Shown here piece after piece: positions 1-7,250 of a stretch of DNA of 18,200 nt. The position numbers were made by a program, and so were the translations under genes. Below the pieces are notes generated by a model. That model did no database searches, was not told where the DNA came from, and was given only the letters and a program-made list of their open reading frames with translations. The stretch is from positions 1 to 18,200 of the forward strand of contig JAQTPO010000025.1 of NCBI GenBank assembly GCA_028712845.1, read 5' to 3'. The stretch is from Dehalococcoidales bacterium (GTDB lineage Bacteria; Chloroflexota; Dehalococcoidia; Dehalococcoidales; Fen-1064). How positions within the stretch are numbered: the first letter of the stretch is position 1; each line of letters opens with the position of its first letter.

Positions 1-39
1 TCCTACCAAAGCAACAATCATTCCCATACACCGTTTCAT
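1..39 (-). CDS. 5' end of an unidentified gene, cut by the window edge
   Basis: Only 13 codons are visible: an ATG at 39 reading MKRCMGMIVALVG toward the left edge. The start is well supported. AGGAGG lies five bases upstream (within 41-50), and a consensus promoter with an operator-like dyad lies just before that. The N-terminus is basic then hydrophobic, which would suit a signal peptide, lipoprotein precursor or membrane protein, but 13 residues cannot decide this. It lies downstream of the MFS exporter on the same strand but has its own promoter, so it need not be co-transcribed with it. Function is unknown. Confidence 0.6.
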   Translation of the reverse strand, partial: MKRCMGMIVALVG

Positions 40-78
40 CAATTCCTCCTTGCTTGTCTATTAACTACATAGGCAAGC

Positions 79-99
79 ATACCTAGACTTGCTAGGTAT
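79..99. promoter_or_regulatory. Operator-like perfect inverted repeat over the start site
   Basis: Eight-base arms ATACCTAG (79-86) and CTAGGTAT (92-99) form a perfect dyad around a 5-bp centre. The site overlaps the end of the -10 box and covers the expected transcription start, so a dimeric repressor bound here would block the promoter. A second, imperfect dyad beginning TAGG and ending CCTA (70-85) overlaps it, suggesting paired binding. The regulator is not identified; TetR or MarR family dimers use sites of this size. Confidence 0.6.
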
Positions 100-126
100 A
101 ATAAAACAAAAAGCACATCCTGTCAA
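98..126 (-). promoter_or_regulatory. Sigma-70 promoter for the left-edge gene
   Basis: On the minus strand there is a perfect -35 TTGACA (126-121) and a -10 TATTAT (103-98), separated by exactly 17 bp. Transcription would start near 91 and run into the strong ribosome binding site and ATG at 39. Both boxes are close to consensus, so this should be strong unless repressed. Confidence 0.75.
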
Positions 127-161
127 CAAACATTTTCTCAGGAATAGAATGCCCTGATACT

Positions 162-1544
162 CTAAACATCGTGTGAGGGCGCCATCGCAGTGGGAGAGCT
201 GGGCATCATATAAATGAGAGGAATACTGGCAACCAGAATTAACGCTAGCCCAAAGAGAACCACTCTAAAACCCAATACCATGCTGCCAAAATAATGTAAT
301 AACAGGGTGGTTATGCTGATACTCAAGGCGCCGCCCGTCTGACGGAACATACCTCTTACTCCGGTAATCGTGGAAACTCTATCGGGCATCAGGTCGATGC
401 AGGCATTATTCGCCGCCGGGTTGATTATTCCCATACCCACACCCATCAATAGCATAAAGACCATCATCAACGTCATGGAGTTTAAACGAATGCCCCCTAT
501 GTTTATGCCCTGAAATTCAAAGGCGAGCAGACTGAGGACACATACAACTATGACTGTGCCAATTAACATTGGCATACGATAACCCCACCTTTTTAAGGAT
601 GTGCTGGTTAAAACTGATGCAGCTATCATACCTATCGACCTGGGAGTCAGAATGAGTCCGCTTTCAAGAGTCGTCATATTTAATATCGATACGGCATAAA
701 GAGGCACGAATGACATCACGCCAAATACGCAAACGCCGAACAAAAAATTGAAAACATTTGCCGCTAAGAAAGGCTTTTCTCTGAGCATCTGTAAGTCAAT
801 AATAGGATTAATGACTCTTTTTTCATGTCTCAAAAAGGCTATAATAAATACAACCGCCAGGACAAACAATATTACAGACATGATCCAAGATGTTGCTTTA
901 TCTGTATTTCCGAGTTCCCCCAGTGCAATCATCAAAGCACAAAGCGCACCTGAGAAATAACCGGCTCCCAACATGTCCATTTTGCCGCCTTCGGCTTTTT
1001 CCGACTTTAATGTAAAAATCGAAATTATCAGGACGATGATGCCAAATGGAACATTGAACCAGAATATGGATTCCCATCCGAAAGCATGCGTCATCCATCC
1101 GCCAAGATTAGGACCGATAATCTGACCGATAGGGAAAATGCTGGAAAACAGTCCTATCGCCTGCTGTCGGGACTTCGGAAACTGTTCAGCGACAATCCCC
1201 GATGCTATAGGCAGAAAACCGCCACCGCCCAGAGCTTGAACCAGCCTGGCGAAAATAAGAAGCTGGATATTGGGAGCAATAGCGCAGAAGAATGAGCCTG
1301 CTGTGAACATGGTTACGGAAATAAGGAATAAACGCTTTCCTCCAAAAATATCAGCCGCCTTCCCGCACAACGGCATGGCAGCAGTAGCCGTTAACTGGTA
1401 AATGCTTAAAACCCATCCTGCCAGAATCAAGGAGGTATCCAAGGACGATATTATATTAGGAAACGCAACAGAAACCGCTGAGCCGCTAATTGACGCTAGC
1501 AGTAACACAAGACCGACAGTAGCAAAAATGAAGTACCTGGACAT
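162..1544 (-). CDS. MFS transporter, DHA2 (EmrB/QacA-like) drug exporter family
   Basis: A 460-residue polytopic membrane protein, hydrophobic throughout. Family marks are visible: motif A-like GKAADIFGGKR (61-71, the cytoplasmic loop after helix 2), WVLSIYQL in helix 2 (44-51), and antiporter motif C-like GQIIGPNLGG (140-149), followed by the typical WESIFWFNVPFG stretch. These place it among proton-driven exporters of the DHA2 type, which commonly expel lipophilic drugs or dyes; the substrate cannot be told from sequence. The length suits a 14-helix carrier. The start at 1544 has no strong Shine-Dalgarno sequence. It is divergent from the transketolase operon, and the next gene downstream has its own operator-bearing promoter. 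No partner fusion protein (EmrA-like) is seen in the window. Confidence 0.85.
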   Translation of the reverse strand: MSRYFIFATVGLVLLLASISGSAVSVAFPNIISSLDTSLILAGWVLSIYQLTATAAMPLCGKAADIFGGKRLFLISVTMFTAGSFFCAIAPNIQLLIFARLVQALGGGGFLPIASGIVAEQFPKSRQQAIGLFSSIFPIGQIIGPNLGGWMTHAFGWESIFWFNVPFGIIVLIISIFTLKSEKAEGGKMDMLGAGYFSGALCALMIALGELGNTDKATSWIMSVILFVLAVVFIIAFLRHEKRVINPIIDLQMLREKPFLAANVFNFLFGVCVFGVMSFVPLYAVSILNMTTLESGLILTPRSIGMIAASVLTSTSLKRWGYRMPMLIGTVIVVCVLSLLAFEFQGINIGGIRLNSMTLMMVFMLLMGVGMGIINPAANNACIDLMPDRVSTITGVRGMFRQTGGALSISITTLLLHYFGSMVLGFRVVLFGLALILVASIPLIYMMPSSPTAMAPSHDV

Positions 1545-1651
1545 ACTAATACTTTTAGTTTACTCTTGCCCGGTTATTGAAGTAAAATACGATTCGCTCA
1601 TACTCTTTATGTAAGACGGACAAGTTATCCCATTTTAAGAACCGGTATATT

Positions 1652-1680
1652 TTTACCCTACCGTCTATTAATGTTATAAT
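1652..1680 (+). promoter_or_regulatory. Predicted promoter of the transketolase operon
   Basis: TTTACC (1652-1657) and a perfect TATAAT (1675-1680) are separated by 17 bp, about 40 bp before the GTG/ATG start. The -35 box matches consensus at four of six positions. Confidence 0.55.
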
Positions 1681-1721
1681 CTTGATTGCGCCTAATAAAA
1701 TGAGAGCGTTGAGGAATTGTT

Positions 1722-2549
1722 GTGATGGAAACTACTTCCCTTTCAATAACAGATTTACAGGGTATCGCTAAAATATTAAGGCGGAATATCGTTACCATGA
1801 TTAACAAGGCAGGCAGCGGACATCCCGGCGGCTCGCTTTCTGCGGTGGAAATTCTCACTACCCTGTATTTCAAGATAATGCAGCACAAGCCTGCTGACCC
1901 GCGATGGTCAGACCGCGACCGTTTTATATTGAGTAAGGGACATGCCGCGCCGGTACTTTATGCCACACTGGCAGAATGCAGTTACTTCCCCATGGAAGAA
2001 CTTGCCACTCTCAGAAAATTCGGCAGCCGACTGCAGGGACATACTGATTGCGACTATACCCCGGGAGTAGAGATGTCCGCCGGCTCACTGGGACAGGGGC
2101 TTTCATTTTCCATCGGCATCGCGCTGGCAGGACGATTAAATAAACAAAACTACCGTGTCTATACTCTGCTCGGTGACGGCGAGTGTGCCGAAGGTCAGGT
2201 CTGGGAAGCCGCTATGGCAGCACCCCATTTCAAAATCGATAATCTGACTGCCATTGTGGACAGGAATGGCATACAAAGTGATGGCTGGACAAAAGATATT
2301 ATGAATTCTGAGCCGCTGGTTGAGAAGTTTAAAGCTTTCGGCTGGCATGTTATCGATGTCGATGGGCATGATTTCAACCAGTTGATTAAAGCCTTCGAGC
2401 AGGCAAAAACCATCAAAGGCAAACCCACCGCTATCATCGCCCGCACTGTAAAGGGTAAGGGTGTCAGTTTTATGGAGAACAACGCCGATTTTCACGGCAA
2501 AGCTCCTAATGCCGCCCAACTAGAACAAGCATTGAAGGAGCTAGCCTAA
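1722..2549 (+). CDS. Transketolase, N-terminal (thiamine diphosphate-binding) subunit
   Basis: First half of a split transketolase, the enzyme that moves two-carbon ketol units between sugar phosphates in the non-oxidative pentose phosphate pathway. This 275-residue chain corresponds to the thiamine diphosphate/metal-binding domain. It contains SGHPGGSLS (32-40), LSKGHAAP (70-77), and the cofactor-binding GDGE...N motif, with GDGE at 151-154 and its Asn at 182. Single-chain transketolases are about 650 residues; the two-subunit form is known in archaea and many bacteria. GTG at 1722 or the adjacent ATG at 1725 may start the protein; GAGG at 1711-1714 is spaced well for either. The gene abuts its partner with no gap, so the two products are very probably made together as an active complex. 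1-deoxyxylulose-5-phosphate synthase is related but is much longer and fused. Confidence 0.93.
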   Translation: MMETTSLSITDLQGIAKILRRNIVTMINKAGSGHPGGSLSAVEILTTLYFKIMQHKPADPRWSDRDRFILSKGHAAPVLYATLAECSYFPMEELATLRKFGSRLQGHTDCDYTPGVEMSAGSLGQGLSFSIGIALAGRLNKQNYRVYTLLGDGECAEGQVWEAAMAAPHFKIDNLTAIVDRNGIQSDGWTKDIMNSEPLVEKFKAFGWHVIDVDGHDFNQLIKAFEQAKTIKGKPTAIIARTVKGKGVSFMENNADFHGKAPNAAQLEQALKELA

Positions 2550-3494
2550 ATGGTAGAAATTGCATCTCTCCGTCAAGCTTATGGCAAAACCTTATTAGAA
2601 CTGGGAAAGATAAACCCCGATATTGTAGCGCTGGATGCCGACCTATCTCATTCCACAATGACCTATCACTTCGGCAATCAGTTCCCGGAGCGCTTTTTCA
2701 ACTGCGGTATCGCTGAGCAAAATATGATAAGCATTGCCGCCGGCATGGCATCATCCGGTAAGATACCCTTCGCCAGCACTTTCGCTGTGTTTGCGCCGGG
2801 AAGATGTTTCGACCAGATTCGGGTCTCGGTGGCACAACCCCACCTGAATGTGAAAATCGTTGCCACGCACAGCGGGCTTACCGTTGGCGAGGATGGCGCC
2901 TCTCATCAGGCAATTGAAGACTTGAGTCTAATGTGTTCACTGCCGGGTTTTACGGTGATTGTACCGGCAGATGCTGTAGAAACAATGCAGGCAGTAAAAA
3001 CAGCGGCTGAATTTAAAGGACCTTGTTATATCAGATTATGTCGCCCGGAATCTATTGTTGTCTATGATGAAAATTATCGGTTCAAGCTGGGAAAAGCGAA
3101 TGTATTGAGAACCGGCTCGGATGTTACCATCATCACTATGGGATTGATAGTAGCCCAATCGATTGAAGCCGCCGACAACCTAAAGCGCGAAGGTATTAAC
3201 TGCCGGGTGCTGAATATGTCCACTCTGAAACCCATCGATGAGACATCTATCATTCAAGCCGCAAATGAAACCGGCGCCATTGTCACGGCTGAAGAGCACC
3301 TGGAACACGGTGGACTCGGCAGCATCGTCTCTCAGATAGTAGTTAAAAGTCACCCCGTACCGATGGAATTTGTGGCAATCAAAGATACCTACGCCAAATC
3401 CGGAAAACCTGCGGAACTACTGGAGAAATACGGTTTGACGGCAAAAGGTATAGAGCAGGCGGTCAGGACCGTACTCAAGCGGAAAAGCAGCTAG
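2550..3494 (+). CDS. Transketolase, C-terminal (pyrimidine-binding) subunit
   Basis: Second half of the split transketolase, 314 residues, carrying the PYR domain and the C-terminal transketolase domain. The conserved NCGIAEQNM (51-59) contains the glutamate (E56) that activates thiamine diphosphate. The THSGLTVGEDGASHQ stretch follows, as in the family. The C-terminal part (from about 185) has the expected alpha/beta fold signature, including EEHLEHGGLGS. The ATG directly follows the TAA of the N-terminal subunit, and AAGGAG is embedded in the end of that upstream gene, which suggests translational coupling. The stop TAG shares bases with the stop of the convergent PlsY-like gene, so no terminator fits between them. 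Confidence 0.93.
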   Translation: MVEIASLRQAYGKTLLELGKINPDIVALDADLSHSTMTYHFGNQFPERFFNCGIAEQNMISIAAGMASSGKIPFASTFAVFAPGRCFDQIRVSVAQPHLNVKIVATHSGLTVGEDGASHQAIEDLSLMCSLPGFTVIVPADAVETMQAVKTAAEFKGPCYIRLCRPESIVVYDENYRFKLGKANVLRTGSDVTIITMGLIVAQSIEAADNLKREGINCRVLNMSTLKPIDETSIIQAANETGAIVTAEEHLEHGGLGSIVSQIVVKSHPVPMEFVAIKDTYAKSGKPAELLEKYGLTAKGIEQAVRTVLKRKSS

Positions 3495-4072
3495 GCACTC
3501 CCTGTGCCAATCGGTTTCCTTACATGACGGGCGCGGAAGTAGTGGGTAATCGCCACCAGAATCGGCAGGGCAATTCCATACACTATCCAGATACCGGGTA
3601 TGTGTTGCCACCAGCCCACCAGCGGCAGAGAGATAAATAACACGGCACTGGTCAAAATCACATTCTTTTTAATCAGCAGGACGGCAATTGTCGGCACCGC
3701 CACAATCAGCATGGATTTGGGAATCAATGCCAGTAATATACCGATAGTCGCAGCTTCACCCCTGCCGCCTCTGAAACCGAGAAAAACAGGCCAGTTATGC
3801 CCTGCAACTGCCGCCACACCCGTCGCCATCAGGACAACCTGTGATGCGCCAAAAAATTGAGCAATAAAAATTGCGAGATAACCCTTGGCGGTGTCGATAA
3901 AAAAGATGAGGATGCCGATTTTGTGACCCAGTTCATGGTAGGCGTTACGGGCGCCCATATTGCCATCACCCAGCCGCCGGATGTCCTTGCCTTTCATTCT
4001 ATATCCAATGGCATAGGCAGTAGGACAAGCACCGATAATATACCCCAAGAGAACCAGGAGCCCCTGTATCAT
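3491..4072 (-). CDS. plsY: PlsY family acyl-phosphate:glycerol-3-phosphate acyltransferase (divergent)
   Basis: A 193-residue integral membrane protein with about five hydrophobic segments. In the PlsY family it would transfer an acyl chain from acyl phosphate to sn-glycerol 3-phosphate, the first step of phospholipid synthesis. Family motifs are recognisable but altered. GDGNMGARN (35-43) stands where classical enzymes have a G-N-x-G-A-T-N core. GHNWPVFLGFRGGRGEA (91-107) stands for the usual GH-x-x-P...F-K-G-G-K-G-V-A-T. Arg replaces both lysines and Glu-Ala follows the second Gly. The start at 4072 is preceded by GAAGG about nine bases upstream. It converges on the transketolase genes with overlapping stop codons. 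It may be a true PlsY with lineage-specific motifs or a paralogue with changed substrate; no second copy is in the window. Confidence 0.8.
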   Translation of the reverse strand: MIQGLLVLLGYIIGACPTAYAIGYRMKGKDIRRLGDGNMGARNAYHELGHKIGILIFFIDTAKGYLAIFIAQFFGASQVVLMATGVAAVAGHNWPVFLGFRGGRGEAATIGILLALIPKSMLIVAVPTIAVLLIKKNVILTSAVLFISLPLVGWWQHIPGIWIVYGIALPILVAITHYFRARHVRKPIGTGSA

Positions 4073-4143
4073 GTTATAAACCTTCAGCAGTCAGCTACCA
4101 GTAATCAACTTTTGGGTTTAGGTATTAGTATTTAATTGTTGCG

Positions 4144-4230
4144 TGGTGCCGGGAGAGGGGATCGAACCCACACACTCTTTCGAGCGGAGGATTTTAAGTC
4201 CTCTGCGTCTGCCAATTCCGCCATCCCGGC
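4144..4230 (-). tRNA. tRNA-Leu(TAA)
   Basis: Read on the minus strand from 4230. The acceptor stem GCCGGGA pairs perfectly with TCCCGGC, followed by discriminator A and an encoded CCA (4146-4144). The anticodon stem AGGACT/ATCCT presents loop CTTAAAA, giving anticodon TAA. A long variable arm follows, as class II leucine tRNAs require, then the TTCGATC T-loop (GGTTCGATCCC). The D-arm contains GGCGGAATTGGCAGACGC. All parts are intact. Confidence 0.95.
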
Positions 4231-4239
4231 ACGTTGATT

Positions 4240-4269
4240 ATTTTAACGCTTTTGCACTGTCCATTTCAA
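4240..4269 (-). promoter_or_regulatory. Predicted promoter of tRNA-Leu
   Basis: On the minus strand, TTGAAA (4269-4264) and TAAAAT (4245-4240) are separated by 18 bp, with nine bases between the -10 box and the first base of the tRNA. This places the start a few bases before the mature 5' end. Confidence 0.6.
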
Positions 4270-4287
4270 CAAGGTAAAATATGGGCA

Positions 4288-4719
4288 ATGAAAACCTATC
4301 CAAAAATCAGGAAAATCGCCCTTTTTCTGGGGATGTTTTTCGGCACGGCGCTGGCTGGCTTCATCGTCGGGGGAATTTTCGCTCTGATTGGCATGTTGAT
4401 AATGCAAAACAGGCTGTTAGGTCTCGGCGGTATGGTGGGAGGTTTCGGCGGTGCGGTGATCGGCTATCCCATCGGCATAATCTGCGGATTACTTATATTC
4501 CGGAGTCGGCTGAAGTACGCGGGTTCGCGGGCATTCGGTATCCTCGGCTGCCTGCTGGGGGCGGTCATCATCCTGACACTTGCCGTGCCATTAAAAATCG
4601 ATATTCCCTTAATCTGGATGCTCACGCTCTACTGTGTCATTACGCCGCTATTGGGAACAACCGGATTTTATCTGGGACGTAAAACAGGCAAGAAACAAAA
4701 ACGCCGCAAAGGCAAATGA
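4288..4719 (+). CDS. Small four-helix membrane protein of unknown function
   Basis: Not recognised. The ATG at 4288 gives 143 residues with four likely membrane segments (about 10-38, 45-72, 82-100 and 108-128) and a strongly basic tail ending in KKQKRRKGK. The first two segments are rich in glycine, including GGMVGGFGGAVIG, suggesting close helix packing. The frame is open upstream to a TTG at 4234, but that start lies inside the tRNA-Leu promoter. The ATG at 4288, with AAGG about 13 bases upstream, is preferred although the site is weak. The reading frame ends just before the island's left boundary, so it belongs to the backbone rather than the island. Confidence 0.6.
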   Translation: MKTYPKIRKIALFLGMFFGTALAGFIVGGIFALIGMLIMQNRLLGLGGMVGGFGGAVIGYPIGIICGLLIFRSRLKYAGSRAFGILGCLLGAVIILTLAVPLKIDIPLIWMLTLYCVITPLLGTTGFYLGRKTGKKQKRRKGK

Positions 4720-4734
4720 TTTTCCAAAAACACG

Positions 4735-4775
4735 TGGAGGCGACGGGCGGATTTGAACCGCCGAATGGGAGTTTT
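4735..4775 (-). repeat. attL-like duplicate of the tRNA-Cys 3' half
   Basis: These 41 bases are identical to 8776-8816, the part of tRNA-Cys that runs from the anticodon loop through the variable region and T-arm to the acceptor strand and CCA. Identity stops at 4734 on one side. At 4776 on the other side, A replaces G inside the anticodon triplet, although CAG continues for three more bases. What follows does not fold as a tRNA 5' half: the anticodon stem cannot pair. This is the expected displaced target copy left by site-specific integration into a tRNA gene. Confidence 0.85.
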
Positions 4776-4803
4776 ACAGTCTGCCCTTAGCCTCACTATT
4801 GAG

Positions 4804-4848
4804 CGTAAAATGCCACCAAGTCAAAAAATCCTTTGGTGGCATTTTACG
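4804..4848. repeat. Perfect 16-bp hairpin at the island's left end
   Basis: Arms CGTAAAATGCCACCAA (4804-4819) and its exact reverse complement (4833-4848) flank a 13-base loop. There is no T-tract directly after the stem on the plus strand, so a simple intrinsic terminator is not assured. It may be a bidirectional terminator insulating the island, or part of the recombination site. Confidence 0.7.
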
Positions 4849-4852
4849 TCTA

Positions 4853-4870
4853 ATTCACCAATATTCACCA
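4853..4870. repeat. Two ATTCACCA direct repeats, 10-bp period
   Basis: ATTCACCA occurs at 4853-4860 and 4863-4870, one helical turn apart, between the island hairpin and the GATTAGCA repeats. Short phased repeats like this near an att core would suit accessory protein or integrase arm binding, but that is inference. Confidence 0.5.
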
Positions 4871-4886
4871 ACCCTCAACATTCAGT

Positions 4887-4910
4887 GGATTAGCAAATGG
4901 ATTAGCAGAA
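4887..4910. repeat. GATTAGCA iterons near the left end, matched at the right end
   Basis: GGATTAGCA occurs twice with a 12-bp period (4887 and 4899). The whole 24-base block matches 8697-8720 with a single difference (G at 4899, A at 8709). It is a second pair of direct repeats nested inside the tRNA-derived repeats. Confidence 0.7.
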
Positions 4911-4960
4911 TATACAGTATTCGATAGCCCGTTATTTGTTTATCTATTATGTTTTTCGAG

Positions 4961-4969
4961 TGATATAAT
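4961..4969 (+). promoter_or_regulatory. Extended -10 promoter of the methyltransferase operon
   Basis: TGATATAAT is a perfect extended -10 element (TGn plus TATAAT at 4964-4969), with no good -35 box at normal spacing. The start would fall near 4975, giving a 20-base leader containing AAGGA eight bases before the ATG. Confidence 0.55.
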
Positions 4970-4994
4970 ATAGACATTATTAAGGATAAATATT

Positions 4995-5981
4995 ATGGTT
5001 GAAACAAGAGCACCTAGAAATAGAACACTAATAATTAGTGATGCAGAAAAGGACGGCTTGATTAGGCAGACAATTTCGTTAACAAGCTCTGTAAAAGCTA
5101 TAGAAATTGAGAATAAGCTTATTAATCAGGATATTTTCGATGCAATTAATTATCTGCCTGCTGCCTTCATTGACCTACTCATTATTGACCCTCCTTATAA
5201 TCTAGACAAATCATATAATGGGAACAAGTTCAAAAAGACATCCGCTGAAAATTACGAGGACTGGATGGACAGATGGCTTTCTAAAATTATACAGTCCTTG
5301 AAACCTGACGCTTCTATATATGTTTGTTGCGACTGGCAATCTTCAGCTTCAGTACAGAAAGTACTTGGAAATTACTTCATTATTAGAAACCGAATTACAT
5401 GGGAGCGAGAAAAAGGTAGAGGCGCATCCGCTAATTGGAAAAATTGCTCAGAGGATATTTGGTTTTGTACTGTTTCATCAGATTACCATTTTAATTGTGA
5501 CGCAGTAAAGTTAAAAAGGAAAGTAATTGCTCCTTATAGAGATGAATCCGGTAAACCCAAGGATTGGGATGAAACTGATGACGGAAAATACCGGTTAACC
5601 CATCCCTCAAATCTTTGGACTGATATTACTATCCCATTCTGGTCAATGCCAGAAAACACTGACCATCCAACCCAAAAACCTGAGAAGCTATTAGCGAAGC
5701 TTATTTTAGCGAGTTCTAATCCAGGAGATTTCGTTTTTGATCCATTTTTTGGTTCAGGTACGACCTGTGTAGTAGCGAAAAAACTTGGCAGAATATTTTC
5801 TGGTATCGAGGGTGAAAAGGATTATTGTTGCTTGGCAAATAAAAGATTACGATTGGCTGAAAATGATAAAACTATTCAGGGTTACCATGATGGTTATTTT
5901 TGGGAGCGAAATAGTCTTAGTGAACAAAAATTAAGTAAAAAACCATTGGCTGAAAATCAGAAGGGACTTTTTAATGAATGA
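4995..5981 (+). CDS. Site-specific DNA methyltransferase, beta class (type II modification enzyme)
   Basis: A 328-residue S-adenosylmethionine-dependent methyltransferase that should modify an exocyclic amino group of adenine or cytosine in a specific DNA sequence. The catalytic motif IV DPPY is N-terminal (65-68). The AdoMet-binding motif I is C-terminal: DPFFGSGTT (249-257), preceded by HPTQKP (224-229). This order defines the beta class. DPPY rather than SPPY favours N6-adenine, but does not prove it. The stretch between the motifs (about 130-215) would hold the target recognition region; the target cannot be read from sequence. The ATG at 4995 has AAGGA eight bases upstream. The stop overlaps the next gene by eight bases, the usual arrangement for a modification gene followed by its cognate nuclease. 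The coding sequence is AT-rich compared with the backbone, consistent with horizontal acquisition. Confidence 0.9.
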   Translation: MVETRAPRNRTLIISDAEKDGLIRQTISLTSSVKAIEIENKLINQDIFDAINYLPAAFIDLLIIDPPYNLDKSYNGNKFKKTSAENYEDWMDRWLSKIIQSLKPDASIYVCCDWQSSASVQKVLGNYFIIRNRITWEREKGRGASANWKNCSEDIWFCTVSSDYHFNCDAVKLKRKVIAPYRDESGKPKDWDETDDGKYRLTHPSNLWTDITIPFWSMPENTDHPTQKPEKLLAKLILASSNPGDFVFDPFFGSGTTCVVAKKLGRIFSGIEGEKDYCCLANKRLRLAENDKTIQGYHDGYFWERNSLSEQKLSKKPLAENQKGLFNE

Positions 5982-7131
5982 GCACCTGAAGAGTCTTATT
6001 GACTTTGTGTCTGAACATAATGGTATTAATGATAAATCAAAGCTTACGAATCTTGTTTCTCGAAAATTTGGTTTAGGTAGAGACAGGTCGGTCTATTATT
6101 GCCAACACTTTGCTATCAGATTTAGTGCGTCAAACAGTCAACACTTTGGCAATACTGTCCTTTCGTTATCCAATTTACAGAAATTTGACAACATACCATT
6201 TTGGGTGTGTTTGGTAACGCCTTCGACAAATTATATGTTACTTGCCAACTCTTCTTTTCTTAAAAAGATCAGCCATAGTTCGCAAGAATTAAGAGTTAAT
6301 AATATACGTGGAAGTTTCAATGGTTCTGATATTATGCGGGATTTTGATGGCATCGCAAATTCACCTGAATATTTTGAGAGACTTTTTGCTATTCATGAAT
6401 CTATCGGCTTCGATGATAACCTTGTAAGACTAGTCGAACGTACAAATAATATCAGCCCAAGCGGAGTCAGGTTTAGCGTCAATGAAAATGCGAAAAAAGT
6501 GATACTCGAAGCTCCCATCAGGGCAGCCAGCTTTGTTATTTCAAAGGATTTTACTACCCTAAAGGACGAACTCGACGAAAAAGTCGTTAAATATCGTAAT
6601 GAGATATTGCTTGCAGCCTTGATTGAAAATGTGAACGTAAGAGGTCGTGTAATTGAATACCTAATTGCAGGAGAGGATGCCCAACTTAGACATAGTCTAG
6701 TGGAGGCGTTAACCTCTAACACCAAAGGACTTCCGGAATTTAAAACAGAGAACACTCTCGGTGACTATTCAAGGAATTTTGAGCAGTATTTTACACAGAC
6801 AGATGTAAAAACAAAAATTATGATACTTGACTCAAACCCCAAGGCATATAACATCGACAAAATGCTTGAGTTTTTATCATCCGAGCGTTCAGTTTTTATG
6901 TTTTATTTTGTTGGAGTCGACCCCTTGAACATTGTTAATACTGTTTTAATTTCGATGTTTCAAAAGAAATTGCTTTCATCAACAATAACGTTAAAGCATT
7001 GGGCTGGAAGAAATTCCAGGGGAGTTACACAATTCGAAGGCAAGACTATTAAAGACCTTATTTTGCACCCCAGTGCGGAAATAGTTACTGATTTATCTTC
7101 AATATTCCTCGAAAAATTAATTTCGCTTTAG
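5974..7131 (+). CDS. Unrecognised protein, probable restriction endonuclease partner of the methyltransferase
   Basis: A 385-residue soluble protein I do not recognise from sequence alone. It has no signal peptide or membrane segment. Its ATG overlaps the end of the methyltransferase by eight bases and is preceded by AGAAGGGA, so the two are translationally coupled. That position is the main reason for proposing a type II restriction endonuclease. Visible features are a compact N-terminal part with SFLKKISHSSQELR and NIRGSFNGSDIM (about residues 95-120), and a C-terminal part with KIMILDSNPKAYNIDKMLEF, then HWAGRNSRGVTQF near residue 350. Candidate catalytic residues include the DVK of TDVKTK with upstream acidic residues (PD-(D/E)XK style), but this assignment is weak because the canonical spacing is not obvious. 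An accessory or specificity protein is the alternative. Confidence 0.6.
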   Translation: MNEHLKSLIDFVSEHNGINDKSKLTNLVSRKFGLGRDRSVYYCQHFAIRFSASNSQHFGNTVLSLSNLQKFDNIPFWVCLVTPSTNYMLLANSSFLKKISHSSQELRVNNIRGSFNGSDIMRDFDGIANSPEYFERLFAIHESIGFDDNLVRLVERTNNISPSGVRFSVNENAKKVILEAPIRAASFVISKDFTTLKDELDEKVVKYRNEILLAALIENVNVRGRVIEYLIAGEDAQLRHSLVEALTSNTKGLPEFKTENTLGDYSRNFEQYFTQTDVKTKIMILDSNPKAYNIDKMLEFLSSERSVFMFYFVGVDPLNIVNTVLISMFQKKLLSSTITLKHWAGRNSRGVTQFEGKTIKDLILHPSAEIVTDLSSIFLEKLISL

Positions 7132-7156
7132 GCATATATTTTTGCTAAAGTAATTC

Positions 7157-7213
7157 CCCCCTTGTTCGCAATCCCCTCACCCAGCCACACCTAGGATGAC
7201 AGTCCCGCTTGAC
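7157..7213. repeat. Diverged direct repeat upstream of fic (copy A)
   Basis: Starts CCCCCTTG, contains CGCAA and TCACCC, and ends CAGTCCCGCTTGAC. The same order of blocks recurs at 8441-8496 just after the fic gene, with small gaps and an exact 14-base match at the end. The two copies flank the fic cassette. Confidence 0.6.
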
Positions 7214-7221
7214 TGTATTTG

Positions 7222-7250
7222 TTGAACAACGGATTTGAATGAAGTATAAT
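7222..7250 (+). promoter_or_regulatory. Promoter of the fic gene
   Basis: TTGAAC (7222-7227) and a perfect TATAAT (7245-7250) are separated by 17 bp. The predicted start is near 7257, giving a leader of about 43 bases. The promoter makes fic independent of the restriction-modification genes. Confidence 0.7.

Noticed and set aside
3491..3494. Overlapping stop codons of the transketolase and plsY genes as a special signal
   Set aside because: A shared CTAG between convergent genes is common in compact genomes and needs no further explanation.
4281..4682. A 133-codon frame overlapping the small membrane protein gene
   Set aside because: It is a shifted reading of the same DNA. The 4288-4719 frame gives clean membrane helices, while this one gives an Arg/His-rich chain without pattern.
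4735..4803. A second tRNA gene (Tyr-like GTA anticodon) at the left island end
   Set aside because: Only the 3' half matches a tRNA. The anticodon stem cannot pair, there is no acceptor 5' strand, and the matched part is identical to tRNA-Cys, so it is an attachment-site duplicate.
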